A stretch of 64,000 nt of DNA, taken from contig NZ_JBHVRO010000008.1 of the NCBI RefSeq assembly GCF_042885655.1, positions 1 through 64,000 of the forward strand. Direction: 5' to 3'. How positions within the stretch are numbered: position 1 is the stretch's first letter; each line of letters begins with the position of its first letter. Source of the stretch: Psychrobacillus sp042885655 (GTDB taxonomy: Bacteria; Bacillota; Bacilli; Bacillales_A; Planococcaceae). Made by a program: the position numbers and the translations under genes. Under the pieces are notes generated by a model, which was given only the letters and a program-made list of their open reading frames with translations, had not been told where the DNA came from and made no database searches. Positions 17,713 to 25,956 of this stretch are shown in pieces.

Positions 17713-18726
17713 ATGAGAAGTTGGAAAAAGTTTTCGTCTGTTGCTCTAGTCGCTACATTAGCAATTGGATTAGCAGCTTGTGCATCAGATGAAGGTGGAA
17801 GTTCATCATCCGATTATCCGAAGAAGAATATTACACTAGTTGCTCCATCAGGTGCTGGTGGGGGATGGGATTTAACAGCACGTGCCATCTCTAAAACGAT
17901 GAATGATACAAAATTAATTGAAAAACCAATTACGGTAGAAAATAAGCCAGGTGGCGGCGGAGCTGTTTATATGGCAGAGTTTGCAACGAAGGAAGCAAAA
18001 AATGATTATGTTTTAATGGTTAAATCTCCACCAATTCTTATTAATAACAATAAAGCAGAAGGAAACAGTCCTTACGGGTATAAAGATACAACGCCACTCG
18101 CGCAGTTAACTCGCGATTACGGAGCAATTGTTGTTAAAAATGATTCAACTTTTAAAACACTACAAGATGTGTTAGATGCACTGAAAAAGGACCCAAAGGC
18201 AGTAACGCTTGCAGGAGGATCAGCACCAGGTTCAATGGACCACTTAGTAGGAGTATTACCTGCATTTAAAGCTGGAGTAGACCCAAAAACGGTTAAGTAT
18301 GTTTCGTATGATGGAGGTGGAGAAGCTGTTGCTGCTCTACTTGGTGGAAATGCTGACGTAATTGCGACAGATGCTTCTACAATTGCTACTTATGTAAAAT
18401 CAGGGGATGTACGAGTATTAGCAGTAAGCTCTTCTGAACGTTTAACAGGGGATTTAGCAGATGTGCCAACATATAAAGAGGCAGGAATTGACGCAGAGTT
18501 TACAATTTGGAGAGGTCTTTTTGGACCAAAAGAAATGTCAGAAGGCGCTAAGAATTATTGGTCAGAAAAGCTTGAAAAAATGGTAGAAACGGATGAGTGG
18601 AAAGCAGAACTAGAGAAAAACGGTTGGGCGAGCGAATACCGTAATTCCTCAGACTTTACTACTTATTTAGAAGAACAAGATAAAGTAATTGTGGAATTAT
18701 TAACAGCACTTGGCATGCAGAAATAA
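17713..18726 (+). CDS. tctC: Tripartite tricarboxylate transporter substrate-binding lipoprotein TctC
   Basis: 337 aa. A lipoprotein signal ends in IGLAAC. The mature protein is a TctC/Bug-type binding protein (PKKNITLVAPSGAGGGWD, then KPGGGGAVYMAEF, and LAGGSAPGSMDHL around the ligand). It captures a carboxylate outside the membrane and passes it to TctAB. AAGGGGG lies upstream of the ATG. A GC-rich hairpin follows and should raise its level relative to the membrane subunits. Confidence 0.92.
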   Translation: MRSWKKFSSVALVATLAIGLAACASDEGGSSSSDYPKKNITLVAPSGAGGGWDLTARAISKTMNDTKLIEKPITVENKPGGGGAVYMAEFATKEAKNDYVLMVKSPPILINNNKAEGNSPYGYKDTTPLAQLTRDYGAIVVKNDSTFKTLQDVLDALKKDPKAVTLAGGSAPGSMDHLVGVLPAFKAGVDPKTVKYVSYDGGGEAVAALLGGNADVIATDASTIATYVKSGDVRVLAVSSSERLTGDLADVPTYKEAGIDAEFTIWRGLFGPKEMSEGAKNYWSEKLEKMVETDEWKAELEKNGWASEYRNSSDFTTYLEEQDKVIVELLTALGMQK

Positions 18727-18735
18727 CATTATATG

Positions 18736-18757
18736 GGCGGCCGTAGTTGCCGCCTTT
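18736..18757 (+). terminator. Attenuator hairpin between tctC and tctB
   Basis: GGCGGC (18736-18741) and GCCGCC (18749-18754) flank a 7-base loop and are followed by TTTT. It sits between binding protein and membrane subunit genes with no new promoter visible, as expected for partial termination. Confidence 0.75.
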
Positions 18758-18777
18758 TCTGATAGGAGGCATGTAGA

Positions 18778-19227
18778 ATGAATAAAAAGTTTGATCGATT
18801 TGCAGGTGTCGCCTTTTTAATAATAGGTATTTTATTTCTTGTTGAGAGTCAAAGAATTCCAGATAGTGCATATGGGTCATCTGTTGGTCCAAAGATATTT
18901 CCAATGGGCCTGGGAATCATTTTAATTGCACTAAGTATTCGCCTTTTATATGAGACTTTTAAATATAAAGGGGAGGAATCTGAAAAAGAGAAATTGCAGT
19001 ATAAAAAATTCTTTATCATTTTTGGTAGTGCTATACTCTACGCCTTTTTCTTAGAGAAAATTGGATATGTATTATCCACCTTTCTATTTCTACTAATCGC
19101 TTTCCAAACGATGGAACGAGGAAAGACGTTCTCTTCTATAGTTATTGCGGCAATATTTTCAATAGGTGTTTATTTTTTGTTTTCAGAGCTTCTAGGTGGA
19201 TCATTACCAGGATTCCCACTGTTTTGA
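18778..19227 (+). CDS. tctB: Tripartite tricarboxylate transporter small membrane subunit TctB
   Basis: 149 aa with four predicted membrane segments, the usual TctB topology (FDRFAGVAFLIIGILFLVES at the start; ILYAFFLEKIGYVLSTFLF later). TctB is poorly conserved in sequence; its identity is set by size, topology and position between tctC and tctA. GATAGGAGG lies upstream. Confidence 0.9.
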   Translation: MNKKFDRFAGVAFLIIGILFLVESQRIPDSAYGSSVGPKIFPMGLGIILIALSIRLLYETFKYKGEESEKEKLQYKKFFIIFGSAILYAFFLEKIGYVLSTFLFLLIAFQTMERGKTFSSIVIAAIFSIGVYFLFSELLGGSLPGFPLF

Positions 19228-19245
19228 GAAAGGAGGAGTTAAGCA

Positions 19246-20772
19246 ATGGATACATTACATTTTCTTGCGGATGGGTTCAAAGTTGCCTTTCAGTGGCATA
19301 ATTTATTGTTTGCATTTGTCGGTGTTGTCATTGGGACAGCAGTAGGAGTTTTGCCAGGGATTGGTCCAATGAGTGGTGTCGCCCTCCTTATTCCTGTAAC
19401 GGCAACGATTACGTCAGGGATGCCAACAAGCGCAGCTGCCGCAAGTTCGATAATTTTATTAGCAGGAGTATATTATGGAGCGATGTACGGAGGTTCGACT
19501 ACTTCTATTTTGTTAAATACCCCAGGAGAATCTTCTTCTGTAGTAACAACTTTAGATGGCTATCAAATGGCAAGGCAAGGACGAGCGGGAGCGGCTTTAG
19601 CCATTGCAGCAATAGGTTCGTTTTGTGCAGGAATCATTTCATTAATTGGACTTGTACTTTTAGCGGAACCTCTCTCGAATGTCGCAATAAAATTTGGTCC
19701 AGCAGAATATTTTTCATTGATGTTATTAGGGTTAGCAGCAGTTAGTGGACTTGCGGGGAAATCGATGACTAAAGCATTGATCATGACCGTTTTTGGATTG
19801 ATGCTTGGAACTATTGGTATCGATGCAGTTTCTGGAATTGCACGTTTTACATATGATCAGCCTATTCTATATTCGGGTCTTGAGTTCCTAACGATTGCAG
19901 TTGGTTTGTTTGCACTCGGAGAAGTAATAAAAACAATTTTAGAGCGTGACGAAGAATCTGGAGCGATAGCGAAGATTCATCGAATTATGCCAACTAAGCA
20001 AGATATGAAAGATAGTGCCGTACCAATTGCCCGCGGATCCTTACTTGGATTCTTTATCGGCGTACTGCCAGGAGCTGGTGCAACACTTGCATCATTCTTC
20101 TCCTATATAGCAGAGAAAAAATTTAGTAAAAATCCAGAACTGTTCGGAAAAGGGCATATCGCTGGTGTAGCTGGCCCTGAGTCAGCGAATAACGCGGCTT
20201 CTGGAGGTGCTATGATTCCGCTTTTAACTTTGGGAATTCCAGGTTCCGGTACAACCGCAATATTGATGGGTGCATTGATTATGTACAATATTCAGCCAGG
20301 TCCACTACTATTCGATGAGCATCCTGAAGTTGCATGGGGTCTCATCGCAAGTATGTTTATTGGGAACTTAATGCTACTCATATTAAACATGCCATTAGTT
20401 CGCGTATTTGCAAAAATCATTCAGACACCAAAGAAATATTTAATACCAATGATTGTTGCAATATCATTCTTCGGAGTATATGCAGTACAATATACAACAT
20501 TCGACTTATATTTACTGTTAGGATGCGGATTTTTAGGTTATTTACTATCGAAGAATGATTACCCAATTGCACCTCTCGTGCTTGCATTAGTATTAGGACC
20601 AATGATTGAAAACAATATGCGCCGTGCATTAACGATTTCAAATGGGGACTTTAGTATTTTTGTAACTAAGCCATTGTCTTTAGTTTTCATCGTTGCAGCC
20701 GTAGCATGGTTATTGGTTCCATTATTATTGAAGTTAAAAGGAAGGCAAGTTATTGTGAATGAAGAAGAATAA
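19246..20772 (+). CDS. tctA: Tripartite tricarboxylate transporter large permease TctA
   Basis: 508 aa with about 12 membrane segments and the TctA hallmarks GVLPGIGPMSGVALLIP near the N-terminus, YGGSTTSILLNTPGE, and a second-half copy FIGVLPGAGATLASF plus TLGIPGSGTTAILMGAL. It forms the ion-coupled carboxylate channel with TctB. AAAGGAGG lies upstream. It ends the tct operon and is followed by a 20-bp-period repeat array and terminator. Confidence 0.95.
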   Translation: MDTLHFLADGFKVAFQWHNLLFAFVGVVIGTAVGVLPGIGPMSGVALLIPVTATITSGMPTSAAAASSIILLAGVYYGAMYGGSTTSILLNTPGESSSVVTTLDGYQMARQGRAGAALAIAAIGSFCAGIISLIGLVLLAEPLSNVAIKFGPAEYFSLMLLGLAAVSGLAGKSMTKALIMTVFGLMLGTIGIDAVSGIARFTYDQPILYSGLEFLTIAVGLFALGEVIKTILERDEESGAIAKIHRIMPTKQDMKDSAVPIARGSLLGFFIGVLPGAGATLASFFSYIAEKKFSKNPELFGKGHIAGVAGPESANNAASGGAMIPLLTLGIPGSGTTAILMGALIMYNIQPGPLLFDEHPEVAWGLIASMFIGNLMLLILNMPLVRVFAKIIQTPKKYLIPMIVAISFFGVYAVQYTTFDLYLLLGCGFLGYLLSKNDYPIAPLVLALVLGPMIENNMRRALTISNGDFSIFVTKPLSLVFIVAAVAWLLVPLLLKLKGRQVIVNEEE

Positions 20773-20807
20773 AAGATATGCAGAATTTGCCTCAACCAAA
20801 AGAAATG

Positions 20808-20877
20808 TGACCAGATAAATAGAAATATGACCGGATAAAAAAATTTAAGACCGTATACACAAAAATACGACCGAATG
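20808..20877. repeat. 20-bp-period array, TGACCGGATA orientation
   Basis: TGACCAGATA (20808), TGACCGGATA (20828), AGACCGTATA (20848) and CGACCGAATG (20868) occur at exactly 20-base steps. They are the reverse complement of the TATCCGGTCA motif at 1397-1741. The array lies between the tctA stop and the terminator. Confidence 0.85.
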
Positions 20878-20881
20878 AAAG

Positions 20882-20913
20882 CAGACTCAGTTTATATAAT
20901 GAGTCTGTTTTTT
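20882..20913 (+). terminator. Terminator after the tct operon
   Basis: CAGACTCA (20882-20889) pairs with TGAGTCTG (20900-20907), followed by six T. Confidence 0.88.
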
Positions 20914-20915
20914 CC

Positions 20916-20946
20916 TTGACATGGAGTGAACTCCATCTTTTAAGCT
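20916..20946 (+). promoter_or_regulatory. MerR-type promoter with 19-bp spacer and dyad operator
   Basis: TTGACA (20916-20921) is separated by 19 bases from TAAGCT (20941-20946). The perfect dyad ATGGAGTGAACTCCAT (20921-20936) fills the spacer. Long spacer plus centred dyad is the classic architecture of MerR-family activated promoters, and a MerR-family gene lies in the operon it drives. Confidence 0.8.
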
Positions 20947-20970
20947 ATATAAAGAAAGGGAGTGTCGCAA

Positions 20971-21288
20971 ATGACAGTATTAACGTATGTAGTAATTGGG
21001 GTGTATGCGGTATTAACAGGAATTGCTGGAATGGTACAATGGAAAGAAACAGGGTTTCAAGTTCGCTCGTTATTGTTTGTCGCGGTGGCAGGGGGAATAA
21101 TGGTTACGTTATTTCTTCCAAATAAAAATATGATACTTATTTTATTGATCGTAATATTTCTTGTATTGCACATGCTGGCAATTGCGGAGGGTATGATGAA
21201 AAATGGAAAGCTTACGTATAGTCATCACATCATTCGATTGATCGTTCATCTTATACTTGTATTACTTGTATTTAAATTTATAAAATAG
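20971..21288 (+). CDS. Small integral membrane protein of unknown function
   Basis: About 105 aa, nearly all hydrophobic, with three or four membrane segments and no motif I recognise. ATG at 20971 follows AAAGGGAG by 8 bases; an in-frame GTG at 20962 overlaps the binding site. It is the first gene of an operon with a MerR-family regulator and pyroglutamyl peptidase, directly behind the MerR-type promoter, so it is likely the main effector of that regulator. This is an inference from position. Confidence 0.75.
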   Translation: MTVLTYVVIGVYAVLTGIAGMVQWKETGFQVRSLLFVAVAGGIMVTLFLPNKNMILILLIVIFLVLHMLAIAEGMMKNGKLTYSHHIIRLIVHLILVLLVFKFIK

Positions 21289-21300
21289 TAGGTGATTTCA

Positions 21301-21699
21301 ATGAAAATAGGAGAATTTGCAGAACGCACAAGACTTAGTAAAGATACCATCCGTTACTATGAAAAAATAGAATTACTCCAGCCAGATATACAAAAAAAAC
21401 AACGATCGTACAACGAAGAAGACATTATCAAAATAAAGACCATAGTCAAACTAAAACAAAATGGCTTCTCTTTACTAGAAATAAAAATGCTTTTTGACTG
21501 GTCTCAAAACATGGATAAAGATAAAGAATTGACGAAAGAAGAAATAGAGAAACTTATACTATTAAAAGAAACGTTTCAAAACAAATACACAGAAATGCTT
21601 CACAAAGAAGAACAAATCAAGCAAATCAAACAAGTCCTACTACGAGCTGATCATAAGCTGGAGTGGTTACTTGAAAAGAATAGGGAGAGATTTAGATGA
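21301..21699 (+). CDS. MerR-family transcriptional regulator
   Basis: 132 aa. The N-terminal HTH and wing are clear (MKIGEFAERTRLSKDTIRYY, then YNEEDIIKIKTIVKLKQNGF) followed by a long dimerisation helix. There are no cysteines in the C-terminal part, so a metal or thiol ligand is unlikely to be sensed by Cys residues. ATG at 21301 follows AGGTGA; a GTG nine bases upstream overlaps this site. It probably regulates its own operon through the dyad at 20921-20936. Its stop overlaps the pcp start. Confidence 0.9.
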   Translation: MKIGEFAERTRLSKDTIRYYEKIELLQPDIQKKQRSYNEEDIIKIKTIVKLKQNGFSLLEIKMLFDWSQNMDKDKELTKEEIEKLILLKETFQNKYTEMLHKEEQIKQIKQVLLRADHKLEWLLEKNRERFR

Positions 21700-22304
21700 A
21701 AAAACTTCTATTAACAGGATTTGAACCATTTTTGACTTTCACGGTAAATCCAACGATGCGTATTGTAGAGGAACTAAATGGACAGGAAATTGGGGGTTAC
21801 CAGGTGTTTGGTAGAGTGCTAACGGTTGACTTCGCGTCATCTGGAGCACAACTACTTAAGCATATGGAAGAAATCAGACCAGACGCTGTCATCTCACTAG
21901 GATTAGCTGGGGGAAGATATAAAATCACACCTGAACGAATTGCCATCAATGTAAAAGATGGAGCAGCGGACAATCAAGGCAACACACCTATAGATGAATT
22001 TATTCATCTAGAAGGAGAACCAGGATACTTTTCCACTCTGCCGATTCGACAAATGGTAGATCAACTTATAAAAGAAGGATACCCAGCAGCAATCTCAAAC
22101 ACAGCTGGAACTTATCTATGCAACAACGTCATGTATGAGGCATTGCATTACGCAAAAACAAACAATCACGACATGAAAGCTGGTTTTATTCATATCCCAG
22201 CGTCCCATGAACTAGCTATTCAACACGGCAAAATCCCAAGTTGGTCTCATATGGATTTGAAGAAAAGTGTGGAGATTTGTATTGGCGTGCTAGGAAAAAA
22301 CTAG
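21696..22304 (+). CDS. pcp: Pyrrolidone-carboxylate peptidase (pyroglutamyl peptidase I)
   Basis: 202 aa, close to the 200-215 aa of family C15. The N-terminal TGFEPF motif is intact, and the catalytic triad is readable: Glu in TPERIAIN (about 88), Cys in GTYLCNNVMY (about 147) and His in FIHIPA (about 169). It removes N-terminal pyroglutamate from peptides in the cytosol. ATG overlaps the MerR stop, so expression follows the MerR-type promoter at 20916, an unusual control for this enzyme. Confidence 0.93.
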   Translation: MKKLLLTGFEPFLTFTVNPTMRIVEELNGQEIGGYQVFGRVLTVDFASSGAQLLKHMEEIRPDAVISLGLAGGRYKITPERIAINVKDGAADNQGNTPIDEFIHLEGEPGYFSTLPIRQMVDQLIKEGYPAAISNTAGTYLCNNVMYEALHYAKTNNHDMKAGFIHIPASHELAIQHGKIPSWSHMDLKKSVEICIGVLGKN

Positions 22305-22368
22305 TATTGATTGATAAGATTACAATTGCAGATTCAATAGAAAATGAATAATTAAGTAAAAAAATATG

Positions 22369-22398
22369 GGGGATACTACATGTAAGTGTAGTATCCCC
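22369..22398. terminator. Terminator between pcp and the pentapeptide gene
   Basis: GGGGATACTACA pairs perfectly with TGTAGTATCCCC around TGTAAG. On the minus strand it is followed by CATATTTTTTT, so it mainly ends the pentapeptide gene; it may also stop pcp transcripts. Confidence 0.85.
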
Positions 22399-22456
22399 TC
22401 CATAGAATTCTTTAACATTTGCAATATATATATCTTCGAAAGAACCTGACAGTACA

Positions 22457-23299
22457 TTAAATCCAATGATATGGTCTTTGTAAGTGAGAGGGTAATATAG
22501 TTTTCTCGTTACCTTTTGCTGAATTAATTTGCATTTGAGTTAAAAACAAACTGGTAGAAAGATTTGCCCCACTTAAATTTGCATCACGCAAATCAGCACC
22601 AATAAAATCAACGCCTCTTAGATCAGTATTTCGTAAGTCAGTAGCAATTAAATAAGCTCCTCTTAAGTCGGTTGTTCTTAAATCTTTACCACTAAAATTT
22701 TTACCAATCCAGTCAGCACCACTACATTCTTTTCCTTTCTTAATAGCAAAAACTTTCGAGCTAAGCTCACTTCGAATGTATTGACTTGTTTCAAGAAGTA
22801 ACTCTTTTATAGGAAATCTACACATCACTAAATCAATAGATAACAAACTATCAGCATCCATATCAGTCAGATTTTGTAGTTTTTCCAATTGTTGATTTAA
22901 ATTATCGTGTAGTGAAAATGAAACCTCATAAGTTAATGCTTCAGAAATAAATGCAATCATTTCATATAATTGTTCCATTACAGGAAATACACTAAACATT
23001 TTTTCAGCAATCTCAGGATTTTCTCTCCAATTTTGTCCATTGAAAATGTTTTGAGAAACTTTTTGACCAGCCCCTAAGCAATCAAACACAGTACAACCTT
23101 TAAATCCTTTTTCTCTAAGATTCTGATGAATTTTACAACGAAACTCATCATTTAAATTAGGGCAGGGAGTCCCAGCATTTTTATTTATTGCAAAATCACT
23201 TGATGCTACTATATTGAGCGCCGTACAGCAGAGTCCAAAGCAATTAGAACAATCAGCCTTTAAACTCTCTCTAATATTTTTAGCAGTTTCTTTATCCAT
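22457..23299 (-). CDS. Cys-cluster protein with pentapeptide repeats
   Basis: 280 aa. The N-terminal third is rich in cysteine: DCSNCFGLCCTA (C-x2-C-x3-CC), then TPCPN, RCKIH and GCTVFDC, resembling the zinc- or iron-chelating YkgJ-like cluster. A helical middle part follows. About residues 195-255 hold pentapeptide repeats (ADLRDANLSGANL type, with D-L or N-L steps), which fold as a right-handed beta helix. Pentapeptide proteins can protect gyrase or act as scaffolds; the Cys cluster suggests a bound metal. Monocistronic with its own terminator. Function unknown. Confidence 0.82.
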   Translation of the reverse strand: MDKETAKNIRESLKADCSNCFGLCCTALNIVASSDFAINKNAGTPCPNLNDEFRCKIHQNLREKGFKGCTVFDCLGAGQKVSQNIFNGQNWRENPEIAEKMFSVFPVMEQLYEMIAFISEALTYEVSFSLHDNLNQQLEKLQNLTDMDADSLLSIDLVMCRFPIKELLLETSQYIRSELSSKVFAIKKGKECSGADWIGKNFSGKDLRTTDLRGAYLIATDLRNTDLRGVDFIGADLRDANLSGANLSTSLFLTQMQINSAKGNEKTILPSHLQRPYHWI

Positions 23300-23512
23300 T
23301 ACTATACCTTCTTTAAACTTATTACTTTTTAACTGAATATAACTTCATAATTTTATTGTACATGAATAAGAAAAAGCCAACACCATTTTTTGAAAGTAAC
23401 AAAAGATTAGTAGAACGTTAGTTCTTTTAATTTTGACACTAAATAGTTACATGCTTATAATAGAGATAATGTTACGAGTGGAAAAATAAACTAATAGTAG
23501 GGAGACAGGAGA

Positions 23513-23893
23513 ATGATTAATAAAGTCGGTCAAGTTATGCTATATGTAAACAATCAAGAAGAGACAGTAAAATTTTGGACAGAAAAAGCGGGGTTTAGCG
23601 TTATTTCGGATGAAGATAATGGGCAAGGAATGCGATGGATAGAAATTGCACCAACGGCTACTTCAGAAACAAGTATCGTTTTACACAATAAAGAACTAAT
23701 AGCAAAAATGCAACCGGAATTAAACCTTAACACACCTTCATTATTGTTTTTCTCTGATAATCTAGATCAATTATATAAAGATTTTTCGGAAAAACAAATT
23801 ACTGTAGGGGAACTTGTAACGATGCCTTCAGGTAGAGTTTTTAACTTTGCAGACAATGAAGGAAATTACTTTGCAATATTGGAAAAAAAATAA
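23513..23893 (+). CDS. VOC-family protein
   Basis: 126 aa, a glyoxalase/bleomycin-resistance fold protein: VGQVMLYVNNQEETVKFW opens the first module and NFADNEGNYFAILEKK closes the second. It resembles the extradiol-dioxygenase-like branch often annotated as glyoxalase. It differs from the VOC protein at 1779. GGAGACAGGAG lies upstream of the ATG. Monocistronic, followed by the repeat-rich region. Confidence 0.85.
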   Translation: MINKVGQVMLYVNNQEETVKFWTEKAGFSVISDEDNGQGMRWIEIAPTATSETSIVLHNKELIAKMQPELNLNTPSLLFFSDNLDQLYKDFSEKQITVGELVTMPSGRVFNFADNEGNYFAILEKK

Positions 23894-24022
23894 ATCACTT
23901 TAGGGACTTTTTAAGTGTTGCTGTTTTGCAATCACTTCGAAAAGTCTCTTTTTTGAGAGATAAGAAAGTTATATGGATTATCGTCCTGCGAAACCAATGT
24001 TCATAGCACTTTAAAGAATTAG

Positions 24023-24195
24023 ATAATACCGCGGATTTCCGTTTCAGATGGACGTGTTCCGCGGGGGCGCCGCTACGCGTTCGTTGTGGATGGCTCATTT
24101 GTCTCACTCATCCCGTTGGAGTCGCCACCTTTCACTACAATCGATTAAGTGAGTAGTACCTAACAAGAAGATTTAGAACAACTATTGCTAAGAGG
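24023..24195. repeat. GC-rich intergenic repeat, copy 1 of a tandem pair
   Basis: Begins TACCGCGGATTTCCG, contains GCGTTCGTTGTGGATGGCTC and GGAGTCGCCACCTTTCACTA, and ends near AAGATTTAG. It is markedly richer in GC than its surroundings and matches 24223-24461 along its full length, apart from an insert in the second copy. Confidence 0.85.
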
Positions 24196-24222
24196 ATATA
24201 AATAGTTTAATTAAACAGATTT

Positions 24223-24461
24223 AAATAATACCGCGGATTTCCGTTTCAGGTGGACGCGTTCCGCGGGGGCGCCGCTACGCGTTCGTTGTGATGGTTCATC
24301 TGTCTCACAGTGGAACAAAGGCTAAAAGCGCCACATCTTGTGGCAACGCCTTCGTGACCAACATCCTGTTGGCCTCCGCCTGGAGTCGCCACCTTTCACT
24401 ACAATCCATTAAGTGAGTAGTACCTAACAAGAAGATTTAGCCCAGCTATCGTTAAGAGGGC
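24223..24461. repeat. GC-rich intergenic repeat, copy 2 with insert
   Basis: Same outer sequence as 24023-24195, with about 65 extra bases near 24310-24378. The extra part includes a 32-base segment (24343-24374) found inverted at 32420-32451 with 30 of 32 bases matching. Confidence 0.85.
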
Positions 24462-24585
24462 AGAATGAGTTTAAATAAACGTAGTGATCTGCATCTGGAT
24501 AAAATACAGTTCCCTAATTCCTGTTCATAGGATTTACATGCCATCTATCTTACTAAGCAATTATAAATAGTCTCATAGATACTAG

Positions 24586-24652
24586 TTGATTGGAGCGCAG
24601 GCGGAGACTGCAGGCATGCCTTCGAAAAGCGTCCGCCGTAGCGGAAATCAAC
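24586..24652. repeat. Short GC-rich element with inverted ends
   Basis: TTGATTGGAGCGC at the left and GTAGCGGAAATCAA at the right form imperfect inverted ends around GCGTCCGCCG. It resembles the ends of the longer GC-rich repeats at 39811 and 54491 and may be a deleted version. Confidence 0.7.
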
Positions 24653-24790
24653 TGCGTTTCTAAGTTACTCTATTTAAAAGGACCGGGCATCTTTTTGCTC
24701 GGTTATTCTTATATATTTTTTTCACTTTTAATTTCTATCCTTCATAATCTTCACATAAAATAAATTGAAAATAAAATATATTGAGAGTAT

Positions 24791-24849
24791 TGTAAACGTT
24801 TCCAATTTATTATAAACTCTTATTAAGATATGAATCCAAAACGTTTCGG
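24791..24849 (+). promoter_or_regulatory. cre-like site and LacI-type operator upstream of the lacI-family gene
   Basis: TGTAAACGTTTCCA (24791-24804) fits the CcpA cre consensus at 13 of 14 positions. CCAAAACGTTTCGG (24836-24849) is a near-perfect palindrome recurring exactly at 25915-25928 before the next gene, so it is the likely operator of the local LacI-family protein. Confidence 0.7.
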
Positions 24850-24864
24850 AAGGAATTTAATCCA

Positions 24865-25887
24865 TTGACAACTATTAAAGATATAGCAAGGGCGGCAGGA
24901 GTTTCAATCACGACTGTATCAAGAGGATTGAACGGCTACTCTGATGTTAGTGAAAAAACAAGGGAAAAGATATTAAGAATTGCTAAGGAGCTTAATTACA
25001 GTCCTAATACACTTGCACGAAGCTTAGTGATGAATAAGTCAAAGACATTTGGTCTTTTAGTTTCAGGTTTAAATCAATCTAGTGCTAAAGATAATATTAC
25101 GTTCGATATGTTAGCTGGGATTAATAAGTTTGTTGGAGAAAGTGGATATGACATAGTTCTTCTTAGTACAACATCAACAAAGCAAAGAGAAAAGACATAC
25201 ACGCAACTATGTAGAGAACGACGAGTCGACGGTGTGATTATTCAAGGAATTCGTACAGATGATCCATATCTCAAAGAAGTAGTAGAAAGTGACATTCCAT
25301 GCGTGCTAATTGATATTCCGCTAACTTCCTCGACCGTTGGCTATGTGACCACGGACAATATATTAGGAGCTAAGAAAGCTGTAAAGCATTTAATTCATAT
25401 AGGACATGAGAAAATTGGATTTATTAATGGACACGACTTTGCATTTGTCAGCCAACAGAGATTGACGGGATATAAAGAGGCACTTAAAGATGCAAGTATT
25501 CAAATCAACCCAAAATGGATTGGTAACGGTGAATTTAGCGAAGAGACGGCGGAGTTAGTAGCTTCAAAACTATTAGAAGAACATCCAGAAATAACTGCTA
25601 TTTTTTGTGCAAGTGACCTAATGGCATTAGGAGTAATACAGGCTGCCCGTAAACTGGGGATTGATGTACCAAATGAGCTGTCGATTATAGGGTTTGACGA
25701 TATTCTTCTTGCGTCTTATGTAACTCCTTCATTAACATCCATTGCACAGAACACCTTTCAAATGGGATATGAAGCGGCAAGATTATTGTTATCTATTTTC
25801 GAAAATGAAGCAGAATCGCATGTTGTTTCATTAGGAACTGAGCTAATGATTCGCGAATCTACGAAGCCTCTAAAATTCAATGAATAA
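24865..25887 (+). CDS. LacI-family transcriptional regulator
   Basis: 340 aa. TTG start at 24865 gives the classic LacI opening TTIKDIARAAGVSITTVSRGL, with the hinge helix SPNTLARSLV. The sugar-binding domain is complete (DGVIIQGI; HIGHEKIGFING; IGFDDILLASYVTPSLTSI). GGAAGGAAT lies upstream. It precedes a glycosidase and sugar ABC genes on the same strand, and identical palindromes in front of both transcription units mark it as their likely repressor. The inducer is unknown. Confidence 0.92.
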   Translation: MTTIKDIARAAGVSITTVSRGLNGYSDVSEKTREKILRIAKELNYSPNTLARSLVMNKSKTFGLLVSGLNQSSAKDNITFDMLAGINKFVGESGYDIVLLSTTSTKQREKTYTQLCRERRVDGVIIQGIRTDDPYLKEVVESDIPCVLIDIPLTSSTVGYVTTDNILGAKKAVKHLIHIGHEKIGFINGHDFAFVSQQRLTGYKEALKDASIQINPKWIGNGEFSEETAELVASKLLEEHPEITAIFCASDLMALGVIQAARKLGIDVPNELSIIGFDDILLASYVTPSLTSIAQNTFQMGYEAARLLLSIFENEAESHVVSLGTELMIRESTKPLKFNE

Positions 25888-25914
25888 CAGAAGACAATCT
25901 TCTGTGCGCAAAAA

Positions 25915-25928
25915 CCAAAACGTTTCGG
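25915..25928 (+). promoter_or_regulatory. LacI-type operator before the glycosidase gene
   Basis: CCAAAACGTTTCGG, identical to 24836-24849, placed 28 bases before the start of the glycosidase gene. Confidence 0.7.
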
Positions 25929-25956
25929 AAAAATACTAACACATTAGGAGGATATC

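Noticed and set aside
23895..24107. Minus-strand frame of 70 codons in the first GC-rich repeat
   Set aside because: Lies across repeat DNA, has no binding site and shows no family match.
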